Shown one piece after another: positions 18,616-27,390 of a DNA stretch of 64,000 bases. The DNA is from Cystobacter fuscus (GTDB taxonomy: Bacteria > Myxococcota > Myxococcia > Myxococcales > Myxococcaceae): positions 6,572,001 through 6,636,000 of the forward strand of contig NZ_CP022098.1 of assembly GCF_002305875.1 (NCBI RefSeq). Direction: 5' to 3'. The stretch's first letter is position 1. The number at the start of each line of letters is the position of its first letter. The translations under genes were made by a program, and so were the position numbers. The notes under the pieces were generated by a model that saw only the letters and a program-made list of their open reading frames with translations, was not told where the DNA came from and made no database searches.

Positions 18616-19080
18616 GGGCTTGTCCCGCTTGACGCTCCGCCGGCTGTCGCTCACGGGGCGCGCCGCGCGAGCCCTGCTGCGCTGGGGAGGTGGGCGAGGC
18701 GGCTCTGGCTGCTCCACGGCATCATCAGCGGGATCCAAGGCCCAGGTGCCCTCTTCCCAGCGCTTCAAGGCCTCGGAGGCTCCGAACGGAACCAACCCCT
18801 GCCCTTTCGCGGCCTCCTCCAGAACGGCTCGGGCCTCGGTCGTCCGATGGCGGAGCAGGAACACCGCCGCCATGACACGCACGTCCATGCGCGGATGAGA
18901 GAACAGCACCGCGAGCGCGTCCCGCCCGACATCACCGTGTGAACGGAGCTGCGTGAACGCGGCAATCATCTTCCTGGCGTGCAGGTTGCCCTTCTTCGCG
19001 TCCCCCCGGAAGATCTCCTCGTTCTGGGCTTGGACGTGATGAGCAAACTCAGCCACGAACTTCTCGAGATTCTCTACCAA
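18607..19080 (-). CDS. DUF2019 family protein, probable immunity or HEAT-like protein
   Basis: A 157-residue protein. TTG 19080 is used because GAGGAG lies 8 bases upstream. Residues 1-110 match DUF2019: LEKFVAEFAHHVQAQNEEIF, GNLHARKMIAAFTQLR, ALAVLFSHPRMDVRVMAAVFLLRH, SEALKRWEEGTW. These are short helical repeats. DUF2019 genes are often next to toxin or immunity genes in myxobacteria, and here a DUF3396 immunity-type gene lies 51 bases upstream on the same strand. The last 45 residues (Pro/Arg-rich, ending PGG) are not part of the domain, and the final codons overlap a recombination remnant, so the tail may be altered. No toxin gene is adjacent. Confidence 0.75.
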   Translation of the reverse strand: MVENLEKFVAEFAHHVQAQNEEIFRGDAKKGNLHARKMIAAFTQLRSHGDVGRDALAVLFSHPRMDVRVMAAVFLLRHRTTEARAVLEEAAKGQGLVPFGASEALKRWEEGTWALDPADDAVEQPEPPRPPPQRSRARAARPVSDSRRSVKRDKPGG

Positions 19081-19131
19081 ATCCCGCTCCTCACATTCCG
19101 GATCGCCTGCAAACCAAACTCGCGCTGAGCC

Positions 19132-20148
19132 TCAGAGGAAGCGTTTCCACCACTGGAGCAGCGCGGGCTCGTCATCCGCCTGAGCTGAGCAGGAAAGGAA
19201 GCCCGGGTCGAACGGCTCAAGCCAGGGTTCGAGCACCCGAGCAAGCTCGCGATACGCGGGGAGCGCCTGACCTTGGAGCAGGTCCCCCGCTTCGGGCCAC
19301 GGACCCAGCGTCACGACGGCGCGCCCCTCGCCCCACTCCTGGACGGAGGTGGTGGGGGACGAAAGCCGGGCACGAAGGCCGGCAACCTCACCCAGCTCGC
19401 CGAGCATTGGCTGCCCGAGAAAGTTCAGCCAATGCACCCCATCCACCTGAGCGCCCATGAAGTCATGAATGGTGGCATTGCGCAGATCGAAGCCGGGATG
19501 GCGAGTCATCAGCCTACGCAAGTCAGGGGGGCATTCAATACACACGGGCGCGACGTCCAGTGCGAGTCCGGCATGGCCCGAGGCGAAGGGGAGTCGAGAG
19601 GCCATGCCGAGAGCCCATTCACGCATGAAATCGGGTCCCCGCTCCTCCAGGAACTCCGTTGGCAACGTAACGCGGAGGATGCTGACGAAGTTGGGTGGCG
19701 CTTCGCGGAAGGGAAGCCGAGCACGGTAGTCGAAGCAGTAACCGCTCTCGCGTGCGCCGTGGAGGATGAAGAAAGGATCCGTCCCATCCTTCTCCGCGGA
19801 ACGGGCCTTGTATGCGGGGTAGTCCTCGAAGAACGTGCGCTCCTTCGGATTCAAAGTGTCCCGAATGAGTTCCCATCCACGCTCCTCCAACGGAAAAGCT
19901 TGCCACCAGCGGCAATTGTATTCGGCGAGCGCTTCAGGACGGCCCTCCACCGCGCGCAAGTAAGTGTCGAGCGCATGGGACACCCCCGGCGCGAGGTCGA
20001 AATGATCGTGGGGAAGGAAGAAGATGATGCGAAAGACATCTCTCACGAGGAGCTGGTGCTCGACGGTCTCGACCGTTCCCCCTTCGGGAGTCCACGACGA
20101 CCGGGTGATGGGCCCGGAGATTCTGACTCGGGGGAAAGGCGCACTCAT
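19132..20148 (-). CDS. DUF3396 family protein (type VI immunity-like)
   Basis: A 338-residue protein. The pattern VEHQLLVRDVFRIIFFLPHDH, VSHALDTYLRAVEGRPEALAEYNC, FHxx-type strand FVSILRVTLPTEFLEERG, MASRLPFASGHAGLALD, HDFMGAQVDGVHWLNFLGQPML and a C-terminal EPALLQWWKRFL matches DUF3396, a family that includes immunity proteins of type VI effectors (TsiV type). Myxobacteria carry many paralogues, mostly beside toxins. Here no effector lies adjacent, so this may be an orphan immunity gene. It shares its strand with the DUF2019 gene downstream. A partial duplicate of its 3' end sits at 18571-18615. Confidence 0.8.
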   Translation of the reverse strand: MSAPFPRVRISGPITRSSWTPEGGTVETVEHQLLVRDVFRIIFFLPHDHFDLAPGVSHALDTYLRAVEGRPEALAEYNCRWWQAFPLEERGWELIRDTLNPKERTFFEDYPAYKARSAEKDGTDPFFILHGARESGYCFDYRARLPFREAPPNFVSILRVTLPTEFLEERGPDFMREWALGMASRLPFASGHAGLALDVAPVCIECPPDLRRLMTRHPGFDLRNATIHDFMGAQVDGVHWLNFLGQPMLGELGEVAGLRARLSSPTTSVQEWGEGRAVVTLGPWPEAGDLLQGQALPAYRELARVLEPWLEPFDPGFLSCSAQADDEPALLQWWKRFL

Positions 20149-20173
20149 CGGCTCACCGGGTGTAATGCATTGC

Positions 20174-20221
20174 GATTGACTGACGAGGTCGGACTTCAGT
20201 GTGCCTTTGCGTCAGTCAATC
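20174..20221. repeat. inverted repeat, possible terminator or operator
   Basis: GATTGACTGACG and CGTCAGTCAATC form a perfect 12-bp stem around a 24-base loop. It lies between the end of the GGCT-like gene and the start of the DUF3396 gene, both minus strand. It could end the first transcript or regulate the second. The inner arms contain TGAC/GTCA half-sites typical of dimeric regulators. Confidence 0.5.
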
Positions 20222-20259
20222 AAGCGGCTGCGTGTTCGCGTTTCCCCAGGTAGTGGGTG

Positions 20260-20781
20260 TCAGGGCCCGCGGGCCAGGCGCTCGACGTACTCGGCGGGCA
20301 GGCCCGCGCTCTTCGCGCCACGCACCAGCGCCTCGATGAAGCGCGGGCTCACCGGCCCCTCCGTGGACGAGCGCCGGGGCGACGTCACGAACGCCGTGGC
20401 CTTCACCTCCTGGCCCTCCACGCGCACGCGCACCTCGCGCTCCACGCACATCCCCGTCACCGCCCCCTCCTTGTGCTGGATGATGGGCCAGTCCTTGCCC
20501 CCAATCTCGAACAGCCGCCCGAACACGCTCCGCCCCGGCTCGTCCGTCAGCCCCGCCACCCGCCCTCCCCACCACCGCGACGGGAAGTCGTAGACCAGGT
20601 CCACGTCCAGCGCCTCGGCCAGCCTGCCCTCGGGCAATTCGAAGAAGCCGTAGCTGTGCTGATCCCTCCACTCCAGGAACGCGGCCCGGTCCAGGATGGT
20701 GGAGTAGGCGAAGTACAGCCGCGACGCCCCGGAGTCCGCCGCGTTCCGGGCCTTCATCACCTGATCGTAATGCGAGTCCAT
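20260..20781 (-). CDS. gamma-glutamylcyclotransferase-like protein
   Basis: A 173-residue protein. RLYFAYSTILDRAAFLEWRDQHSYGFFELPEG and FGRLFEIGGKDWPIIQHKEG fit the GGCT/AIG2-like fold, in which a YxxYGSxL loop binds the gamma-glutamyl group; here the loop reads YFAYSTIL, so the usual Gly-Ser is changed to Ser-Thr. RVRVEGQEVKATAFV is the late conserved strand. An acidic residue in VFGRLFEI/EG could serve as the base, but this is uncertain. It is the last gene of a minus-strand run: polyprenyl synthetase, GbsR regulator, then this gene 24 bases later. Its role in that run is unclear. Confidence 0.7.
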   Translation of the reverse strand: MDSHYDQVMKARNAADSGASRLYFAYSTILDRAAFLEWRDQHSYGFFELPEGRLAEALDVDLVYDFPSRWWGGRVAGLTDEPGRSVFGRLFEIGGKDWPIIQHKEGAVTGMCVEREVRVRVEGQEVKATAFVTSPRRSSTEGPVSPRFIEALVRGAKSAGLPAEYVERLARGP

Positions 20782-20805
20782 GGGGTGCTCCTTCTCACGA
20801 CTTGC

Positions 20806-21378
20806 CTACCGGTTCGACTCCTCGCGCAGCGCGTCGAGGATTCCGCCCACGTCCAGCCGGGCCGTCTTGATGAACAGGCGCAGCGCGCGCTCCACGCGCT
20901 CGGCGAGCGTGGTCATCTTCTCCAGCCGCGCCAGCCGCTCGGAGGGCACCAGGCCCTGCGCCTCGGCGAGCCGGCGCGCCTCGAGCAGATCCGCGCGGAT
21001 GCGGGCGATGAAGGACGCCTCGCGCTCCTCCACCACGTGCGACACCATGCGGATGAGATCCGTCTCGGCCGCGTAACGCCAGGCGCTGTCCTGGGGCGAG
21101 CGCACCCGCCGCACCACGCCCCAGCGCTCCAGGTCGCGCAGCAGCATGGACACCCCGCCCTTGGACAGCTCCAGCTCGCGCTCCAGCTCGCCCGCGGTGA
21201 GGGGCTCGCCGCGCAGGTAGAGCAGCGCCCACACCCGGCCCTGGTTGCGCTTGAAGCCCCAGAACTCGATGACGTTGCCCACCGCGTCCGTGGCGACGGC
21301 CTCCCAGGGAGCCAGGTGCCCGGAGACGGGTGGCCCACCGCTGCCCGTCTCGCCACCCGTCCACAGGTAGCCCTTCAT
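20806..21378 (-). CDS. GbsR/MarR-family transcriptional regulator
   Basis: A 190-residue protein with a winged helix-turn-helix at 45-110: RVWALLYLRGEPLTAGELERELELSKGGVSMLLRDLERWGVVRRV, followed by a helical dimerisation tail. The WGFKRNQGRVWALLYL start is typical of the GbsR subgroup of MarR regulators. ATG 21378 overlaps the stop of the polyprenyl synthetase gene by 4 bases (ATGA), which implies translational coupling. GbsR members often act as repressors that sense small molecules. A possible target is its own operon or the divergent MFS gene across the shared promoter region near 22380-22557. Confidence 0.85.
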   Translation of the reverse strand: MKGYLWTGGETGSGGPPVSGHLAPWEAVATDAVGNVIEFWGFKRNQGRVWALLYLRGEPLTAGELERELELSKGGVSMLLRDLERWGVVRRVRSPQDSAWRYAAETDLIRMVSHVVEEREASFIARIRADLLEARRLAEAQGLVPSERLARLEKMTTLAERVERALRLFIKTARLDVGGILDALREESNR

Positions 21379-22379
21379 GCCGCCCGGCTCCGGGCCTCGG
21401 CCTGGGCGGTGATGCCCTCGGAGAGCTGGCGCGCCCAGCGCACCAGCTCCGTGCCCATGCCCTGGTGCGCGTAGGGCCCGAGCGCCTCCAGCGCGGCGGC
21501 GATCTCCGCGTTCATCCGCTCGACGGCCAGCGGCACCGCGTCGGTGCGCTCGATGGCGTCGCCGAGGGCGCGCGTGCGCTCGGGGTTGATGGTGGTGAAG
21601 GCCCAGGCGTCCTTGAGCTTGCCGCGCAGGGAGCCATCGCGCGCCACGGCCAGGAGGATGGGCAGCGAGGGCGTGCCGGAGAGCACGTCCGCGTAGCGGG
21701 GCTTGCCGGGGTCGGTGCCGAGCACGTCGCGGATGTCGTCGGCGATCTGGAAGGCCACGCCGAGCCGGCGGCCGAAGGCGTCGAAGCGCTCGGCGGCCTC
21801 GGGCTGGCCGGCGAGCGTGGCGGCGGCATGGCCACACCAGCCGAAGAGCGAGCCCGTCTTGCCCTCGGCCACGTAGCGCAGCCGCTCCAGGGACAGCTCC
21901 AGGTTGCCGCGCGACTCCACCTCGGCGATGGCCGCGCGCGACATCTCCATCACCACCGCGAGCGCGCTCTGGGTGAGGCGCGGATCCAGGTGGCTCAGGC
22001 GGAAGAGCGCCGTGGAGAGGATGAGGTCACCGCTCATCACCGCGACGATGTTGCCCCAGCGCGCGTTCACCGTGGGCCGGGCGCGGCGGAACATGCCGGC
22101 GTCCACCACGTCGTCGTGCAGGAGGCTGGAGGAGTGGATCATCTCCGCGGCCACGGCCACGTCGAGCAGCTTCTCGGGGGGAACGCCGAACACGCCGCCG
22201 AAGAGGCGCACCAGCAGGGGCCGGGCCCGCTTGCCGCCAGCGCCCAGGCACAGGTGGCGCGCGGCCTCCATCAACGTGTCTCCCTGGGTGTCCGGTCCCG
22301 CGTCTCCGTCGTCCAGCATGGTGCCCAGCCGCTGCTCCACGCTCCCCAGAAAGTCCGCCAGCTCACGCGCCAATTCCAT
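21375..22379 (-). CDS. trans-isoprenyl diphosphate synthase (polyprenyl synthetase family)
   Basis: A 334-residue enzyme. ATG 22379 is chosen over upstream codons because GGAGGAGAGG precedes it. The first aspartate-rich motif is HDDVVD (Asp89, Asp90, Asp93) and the second is ADDIRD (214-218). GGKRARP at 49-54 binds diphosphate. These are the Mg2+-binding hallmarks of enzymes that condense isopentenyl diphosphate with allylic diphosphates. The first motif has DDxxD spacing. Chain length cannot be read safely; geranylgeranyl or longer (quinone side chain) are both possible. It is first in an operon with the GbsR regulator and divergent from an MFS exporter. Confidence 0.9.
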   Translation of the reverse strand: MELARELADFLGSVEQRLGTMLDDGDAGPDTQGDTLMEAARHLCLGAGGKRARPLLVRLFGGVFGVPPEKLLDVAVAAEMIHSSSLLHDDVVDAGMFRRARPTVNARWGNIVAVMSGDLILSTALFRLSHLDPRLTQSALAVVMEMSRAAIAEVESRGNLELSLERLRYVAEGKTGSLFGWCGHAAATLAGQPEAAERFDAFGRRLGVAFQIADDIRDVLGTDPGKPRYADVLSGTPSLPILLAVARDGSLRGKLKDAWAFTTINPERTRALGDAIERTDAVPLAVERMNAEIAAALEALGPYAHQGMGTELVRWARQLSEGITAQAEARSRAA

Positions 22380-22557
22380 GTACCCCTCTCCTCCGCGGCG
22401 TTCATATAGTTCAAGACCGCATGAACCGCACCAGCTTCCTGTGGGTCCGAGGGGCCCGAGGGGTCGGTGGAGGTGGGCGGAGGACACTCGGCCCCGGAGC
22501 AGGCGGGCCCGGGGGGCTGGTTGGAGCGGGTGGGAGGGGTCGGGTAGAGACAGGCGC

Positions 22558-24078
22558 GTGCCTCTCGCCGTCCTGCACCGTCACGTCCTGCGCAGTCTGG
22601 CCGCCCTCGCCTCCGTCGTGCCGTTCGCCCGGCCCGGAGCCCCTCCCCTCGCGAGTGCCCCCTCCACGAGCACCACGGCGCACGTGCCCTCAAGCCACAA
22701 GGCGCGCCGCCGCCTGCGCCGGTCGCTCCGGGCCTCGGTGGCCGAGGGCATCATGGCGGAGGTGGTGACGGCGGGCGCGGGCTCCACGGCGCTCACCGCG
22801 TGGGCGCTGGCGCTCGAGTTGGGCCCCTTCCAGGTGGGGATGATGACCGCCCTGCCCTTCTTCGCCCAGTTCGTGCAGTTCCCGGCGGCGTGGCTGACGT
22901 CCACCTTCGGCCACCGGCGCATGGCGCTCTCGGTGGTGCTCGTCTCCCGGTTGATGATGCTGGCGCTGTGCGCGCTGCCGTGGCTGCCCTTGCCGCTGGT
23001 GGGCCAGCAGCGGTTGCTGATGTCGGTGGCGGGGCTGTGGGCGGTGCTGGGCGTCATCGGCAACAACGCCTGGGTGGCGTGGATGGGCGAGCTGGTGCCC
23101 GAGTCCATCCGCGGGCGCTTCTTCGGCCGGCGCACGGCGCTGTGCACGTTGAGCAACCTGATCGCCTCGCTGGTGGCGGGCGTGGTGATGGACAGGCTGC
23201 GTCCGGCGACGGGCGTGGGTCCGGCACTGCCCCTGCTGGCGGCGGTGTCGTGCGCGGCGGGCATCGTGTGCACGGTGCTGATGGCCCGGCAGCATGATCC
23301 GGCGCCCCCCGGCACCCGGGAGAAGCCGAAGTTGGACCTGCGCGTGGCGCTCGTGCCGCTGCGCGACGAGCGGGCGCGCCGGGTGCTCGTGTACCAGACG
23401 TTCTGGAACGCGGCGGTGGGCCTGTCCGCGCCCTTCTATTCCTTCTTCATGCTGCAGAACCTGAAGATGAGCTTCCTGCTCATGTCCGTGCAGCTCGCGG
23501 CGGTGGCCGCCGTGCGCATGCTGGCGGCGCCCCTGTGGGGCAAGCTCATCGACAGGCTGGGAGCACAGCCCGTGGTGGTGCTGTGCTCGCTGATCCTGGG
23601 CCTGTTGCCGCTCGTGTGGCTGTTCCCCACGGCCACGTTCCTCTGGCCGCTCATCCTCGACGCGCTGCTGGCGGGCGTGCTGTGGGGAGGCCACAATCTG
23701 GCCATCTTCGCGCTGCCGCTCGCGGTGGCCCCGCGCCAGGGCCGGCCCTTCTACCTGGCGGCGTTCTCCACGGCGGCGGGACTGTCCTACGCGCTGGCCT
23801 CGTCCGTGGGTGGGGCGCTGGCGAGCGCGCTGCCCACGGAGTTCACCCTGGGCGGCCACGTGTGGGCCAACCTCCAGGTGCTCTTCGCCCTGTCCGCGGT
23901 GGCGCGGTTGTGCGCGGCGCTGCTCGCCCTGCGCATCATCGAGCCGGGGGTGAAGAGCGTGGACTCGCTCGGGGCGCTGGTGGCCCTGGTGCGCCCGTCC
24001 CGGCGGGAGGCTCCGGCGGTGGAATCCCGGAGCGCTTCCCTGTCCCCGCTCGCCGAGCCCGTGCGCGTGGAGAGCTGA
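22558..24078 (+). CDS. major facilitator superfamily transporter
   Basis: A 506-residue membrane protein. The long open frame extends further upstream into DNA shared with the polyprenyl synthetase, so GTG 22558 is taken as start; an exact start is uncertain because the ribosome site is weak. About 12 hydrophobic segments are seen in two halves. MFS signposts: ESIRGRFFGRRTAL in the cytoplasmic loop 2-3 region, and GKLIDRLGAQPVVVL after TM7 as the equivalent loop of the second half. The first 60 residues are a Ser/Ala/Arg-rich cytoplasmic extension. The substrate cannot be predicted. Transcribed divergently from the polyprenyl synthetase/GbsR operon, whose regulator may control it. Confidence 0.8.
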   Translation: MPLAVLHRHVLRSLAALASVVPFARPGAPPLASAPSTSTTAHVPSSHKARRRLRRSLRASVAEGIMAEVVTAGAGSTALTAWALALELGPFQVGMMTALPFFAQFVQFPAAWLTSTFGHRRMALSVVLVSRLMMLALCALPWLPLPLVGQQRLLMSVAGLWAVLGVIGNNAWVAWMGELVPESIRGRFFGRRTALCTLSNLIASLVAGVVMDRLRPATGVGPALPLLAAVSCAAGIVCTVLMARQHDPAPPGTREKPKLDLRVALVPLRDERARRVLVYQTFWNAAVGLSAPFYSFFMLQNLKMSFLLMSVQLAAVAAVRMLAAPLWGKLIDRLGAQPVVVLCSLILGLLPLVWLFPTATFLWPLILDALLAGVLWGGHNLAIFALPLAVAPRQGRPFYLAAFSTAAGLSYALASSVGGALASALPTEFTLGGHVWANLQVLFALSAVARLCAALLALRIIEPGVKSVDSLGALVALVRPSRREAPAVESRSASLSPLAEPVRVES

Positions 24079-24087
24079 CGCCCGCGC

Positions 24088-24855
24088 TCAGACGGAATCG
24101 AGCGCCATCTGGCGCAGCCGCTCGTTGTAGACGGCCGTGGCCTGGAAGAAGTCGCGCACCAGGGAGAGGAAGCTCGCCCGCCGCTCCTCCAGTCCCGGCT
24201 CGAGCGGGAGCTGGGGCGCGCCCCGGTCGAACCACAGCAGGCCGCGCAGTCCCGCGATCAACCGGTGCAGGGGAAACAGGCGCACCGCGTCCAGCACCAC
24301 GATGCGCCGCGCGTTCATGGGGGTGAAGGAACTCTCGTACTCATCCGAGCCCCTGCTGCTCCAGACTCCTATCTCCTCGAAGTAGGCCAGCGTCTCGTCG
24401 GGCAGGAGGAACAAGGAGCGGCGCAGGTGCACGCCGCTCTGGGAGCCACAGCGGGGTTGCCCCGAGACCGACAGGCCGGAATCCATCCCGAGCGGATAGC
24501 CCGGCGAGTCCAACCACGCCTCGCGCAGGACCTTGTCCGGAGGGGTGCCCAGCCGCGATTCCAGGGCGCGCCGCCGCGCCTCCAGCGAGCCTCCCGGGAA
24601 GTCGAGGCGCTCGCGCAGGGGCGCGAGCTGGAAGTACTTCATGGCCGGGGCGGCCAGGGGGATGAGCCGCTCGAGCAGGAGCGCCTGACGCACCTCGATC
24701 TCCTGGAACAACTCCGCCTCGGACAAGCACTCGTCCGGGGACGGAGCCTCGGCGGTGGCGGGCACCCTGTCGGGATCGAAGGTGGGGAGATCCTTGAGGG
24801 TGGGCCGCCGGTCGGACAGGTAGATGACGGGAGGCGGTTCGCGGGAGTCCTTCAT
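24088..24855 (-). CDS. conserved hypothetical protein
   Basis: A 255-residue protein that I do not recognise. It has no signal peptide and no membrane segment. The middle is helical (EAELFQEIEVRQALLLERLIPLAAPAMKYF), followed by RRIVVLDAVRLFPLHRLIAGLRGLLWFD and an acidic/aromatic C-terminus (FLSLVRDFFQATAVYNERLRQMALDSV). Coding is supported by strong third-position GC and an intact length. It is convergent with the MFS gene and lies 85 bases downstream of the Imm52 gene on the same strand, so it might belong to the toxin locus. No function is assigned. Confidence 0.65.
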   Translation of the reverse strand: MKDSREPPPVIYLSDRRPTLKDLPTFDPDRVPATAEAPSPDECLSEAELFQEIEVRQALLLERLIPLAAPAMKYFQLAPLRERLDFPGGSLEARRRALESRLGTPPDKVLREAWLDSPGYPLGMDSGLSVSGQPRCGSQSGVHLRRSLFLLPDETLAYFEEIGVWSSRGSDEYESSFTPMNARRIVVLDAVRLFPLHRLIAGLRGLLWFDRGAPQLPLEPGLEERRASFLSLVRDFFQATAVYNERLRQMALDSV

Positions 24856-24940
24856 GCAGGGGGCGAGGTTAGCGCCGGAGCCGCACGGGCGTCAGGGACT
24901 CAGGGTGTAGGGGTCCATGGCGTTGGGGGGCACGCAGCCT

Positions 24941-25660
24941 CTACGAGAGCACTGGGCGGAGTAGGCCCTTCGCGTCCAACACCTCCTGGACCCTGCGACC
25001 GAGCGCCAGGTGCTCTGGGTTGGAGGCGCTCAGACGCTCCGGTGCCAGGACCATGACCGTCCCCTTGTCCTCTACTGGCTCTGCTCGGACGGGCGGAGGC
25101 AGCGGAGGCACATCCCCGCGCTCACGCGCTACGTAGGTGAGCCAACCCGCGAAGCCCCGCGGATCTCTCGCGGGTCGAAGCGCCCTACGAAACTCATGGG
25201 TGGCGATGACGCCGAAGAGCGGCTCCCACGCGAGCACCATTGCCCGCAGCACGCTCACCAGGACGGGAGCTGTCAGCACGCGTGCACCCTCTGGTTCAGC
25301 GTCCGTCCGAGGGAGATAAAGCACGCAGCTATTGGGGTAGGCTCCAGATGCATCCCCACAAGTGAGTTGCACCATGCCCCCGTGCCCGGCCTCCGCGTGC
25401 CCCGTCCAGGCTCCAAGGCTAAATCCGTCCTTTCCGAGCTGGTTCTCCTCACACTGAAAGTAGCGAAGGAAGGTCCCAACATCCGGCGTGAGCTCCCTCT
25501 GAAGCGCTTCCTCCAGTGAGTCCCCCTGCTCGAACCAACGAGCGTAGATCTCGTCGCACTGCGCGAGGAGACGAAAGAAAGCAACCGAACGCCGGGCGCA
25601 CTCCTCTGCGGACTCAAGCCGGGCCGGCCAGTAGACGCCTGCGTAGTACCTCTCCGTCAT
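24941..25660 (-). CDS. Imm52 family immunity protein
   Basis: A 239-residue protein. The N-terminus YYAGVYWPARLESAEECARRSVAFFRLLAQCDEIYARWFEQG, then FLRYFQCEENQLGKDGFSLGAWTG and VLAWEPLFGVIATHE, is the Imm52 pattern. Imm52 proteins neutralise restriction-fold toxins, especially Tox-REase-5. This gene starts within the stop codon of the Tox-REase-5 gene (ATGA overlap at 25657-25660). Toxin and antidote are therefore made together from one mRNA. The pairing supports both names. Confidence 0.9.
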   Translation of the reverse strand: MTERYYAGVYWPARLESAEECARRSVAFFRLLAQCDEIYARWFEQGDSLEEALQRELTPDVGTFLRYFQCEENQLGKDGFSLGAWTGHAEAGHGGMVQLTCGDASGAYPNSCVLYLPRTDAEPEGARVLTAPVLVSVLRAMVLAWEPLFGVIATHEFRRALRPARDPRGFAGWLTYVARERGDVPPLPPPVRAEPVEDKGTVMVLAPERLSASNPEHLALGRRVQEVLDAKGLLRPVLS

Positions 25661-27390
25661 GGCACTCCTCCCGCTGAAGCCCGCTGGTAGACAACCTCAA
25701 TCCCGTGAAGGCCCGCATTCTCGATCATCTTCTCAAGAATACCGACCATCTCCGGCTCTGCCACGTACCACCGAATGGGGACGCCATCGGCTACCCGGAT
25801 CTGGCGCTTCGCTGTCTCCAGCATCTTCTTTGCGCCTCGAAAATATTCCTTGGGTTCAAGGTTCTCGTCGAAGTGCTTGGCGTAGCTGAACGCTTTGCCG
25901 TCCTGCAGAACACCCTCCGAGATGCTGTAGCCGTCGAAGTCTGCCTTCTCTCCGTTCCTCCACACGCGGTAGACCCACCCCGGCGGCGCTCCTGTCACCT
26001 GGCATTGATAGCAGCGAGAGTCCTCAGACATGCTCTCGTTTGCCGGCTCCCACTTCCCAGGACCACCCGAGGGAGGCCAGCCGCTCCCCCCTCCGCCACC
26101 CTGCGCTCCCACGTTGGCCATGTGCAGGACGTAGGTGGCACTCAGCGCGTTGCCCGCTACTGCAACGGCTCCCCCTACAGGAACCGCGACCAGACGCACC
26201 GCGAGAAGCCCATCCCCCGAGAGGGACAAGAGTGGCACGCTCATACTCCCGAGCTTGCCTCCCCAGGATGAGGCCTTCGCAGCTCCCGCCCCCGTGGTGC
26301 CCACCGTCAGAACTATTCCCGTCGACAGCCGGGAGATCGTCCGCACCTTCGCCGCATACGGCTTGTGACGGAACTCCTCCCACAACTGCGGCGAGTTCTC
26401 GTAGAGCTGCCTCACCGCGCCCGGCAGCTGCGCCAGCCCCTCGAGCGTCTCTCCCGTATAGAAGACCAGCCGGTAGAGACCTTCCACCATGTCCACCACA
26501 GCGAGCACCGCTCCCTCGGCAACCGCCAGCGCCGGGTTGTCGTCGGGCTCATACATGCCCGTCGGCCGCGCCCCCTTCGGCACCTCGAGCTGCTGGTTCA
26601 CTGGAAAGAGGCGCTCGCCCTCGATGGCGTAGAACGGGCCCACCTCGAAGCGACCGGCCCGTAACGCCCCGTCCTCGGCGAGTACGACCTGACCGGCTTG
26701 CTGGACCGCCACTCCCGTCGTGGCCCTCACCAGGTATCCGTCCGGACGAAGCACCAGCAACCGCGAGAAGCGCCGCATTCGCGCATGGAGCTCGTCCCTC
26801 GTCACCCCCTCGCCGCTAGCGGCTACCTCCAAGAGCAGGTGCGCCGCCATGCGGCGCAGCCCGAAGTTGCCCAGCGTCACCGGCGTGGAGAGCAGGTGCT
26901 GCACCAGCTCCAATGCCTGCTGAGGCGCCAGTGTGCGCCCTTCCCTGGGCAACGCGGTGCCAGGCACGCCAGCTTGCGCGAGGAACCCCTGGAAGTAGTC
27001 GAGCGTCATGGGCACCTCGAACGGCCGCCCGTCACCCACTCCATCCGGCCATCCACCGCCCTTCCCCTCCGGGTGTACCTCCTCGTCCACCACGCTCACG
27101 CCGCGCGGTCGATTCCGGGCCCGCTCCGGCGCCCTGGCAGACCCGGCCGCGCCAACCTCCGTCGGGACTGCGGCTTCGCGCGCCTCAGTGCCAGCGTCAC
27201 TGCCCTCGGTGTCCTCAATGGCCGCCCCGGTCCTCGTTGAAGACACCCTCTGGACCTGGCCAGCGCCCTCCTGTGACCTGGGACTCGTACGCTGCACCCG
27301 CCACCGATGGCGCGCGCCGCCAGCGAGCATCCCGCCCATGGGGTAGCCCGTCGCGCATGCCGTCTGCAGCCCGAGGAGCACCAGCGCCAC
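25657..27390 (-). CDS. Tox-REase-5 polymorphic toxin with lipoprotein-like N-terminus
   Basis: A 577-residue protein. The C-terminal 115 residues form the toxin domain: CYQCQVTGAPPGWVYRV, DFDGYSISEGVLQDGKAFSY, and KEYFRGAKKMLETAKRQIRVADGVPIRWYVAEPEMVGILEKMIENAGLHGIEVVY-type ending. The D-x-K core (FDG...QDGK) is that of a restriction-endonuclease fold, so a nuclease is expected. The N-terminus has a short hydrophobic stretch ending in QTAC, a lipobox-like site. The only in-frame start is GTG 27390, without a clear ribosome site, and an in-frame stop lies 81 bases upstream, so the true start is uncertain. The middle carries a hydrophobic Gly/Ala-rich region (360-440) that may help translocation. 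Coupled to Imm52. Confidence 0.85.
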   Translation of the reverse strand: MALVLLGLQTACATGYPMGGMLAGGARHRWRVQRTSPRSQEGAGQVQRVSSTRTGAAIEDTEGSDAGTEAREAAVPTEVGAAGSARAPERARNRPRGVSVVDEEVHPEGKGGGWPDGVGDGRPFEVPMTLDYFQGFLAQAGVPGTALPREGRTLAPQQALELVQHLLSTPVTLGNFGLRRMAAHLLLEVAASGEGVTRDELHARMRRFSRLLVLRPDGYLVRATTGVAVQQAGQVVLAEDGALRAGRFEVGPFYAIEGERLFPVNQQLEVPKGARPTGMYEPDDNPALAVAEGAVLAVVDMVEGLYRLVFYTGETLEGLAQLPGAVRQLYENSPQLWEEFRHKPYAAKVRTISRLSTGIVLTVGTTGAGAAKASSWGGKLGSMSVPLLSLSGDGLLAVRLVAVPVGGAVAVAGNALSATYVLHMANVGAQGGGGGSGWPPSGGPGKWEPANESMSEDSRCYQCQVTGAPPGWVYRVWRNGEKADFDGYSISEGVLQDGKAFSYAKHFDENLEPKEYFRGAKKMLETAKRQIRVADGVPIRWYVAEPEMVGILEKMIENAGLHGIEVVYQRASAGGVP

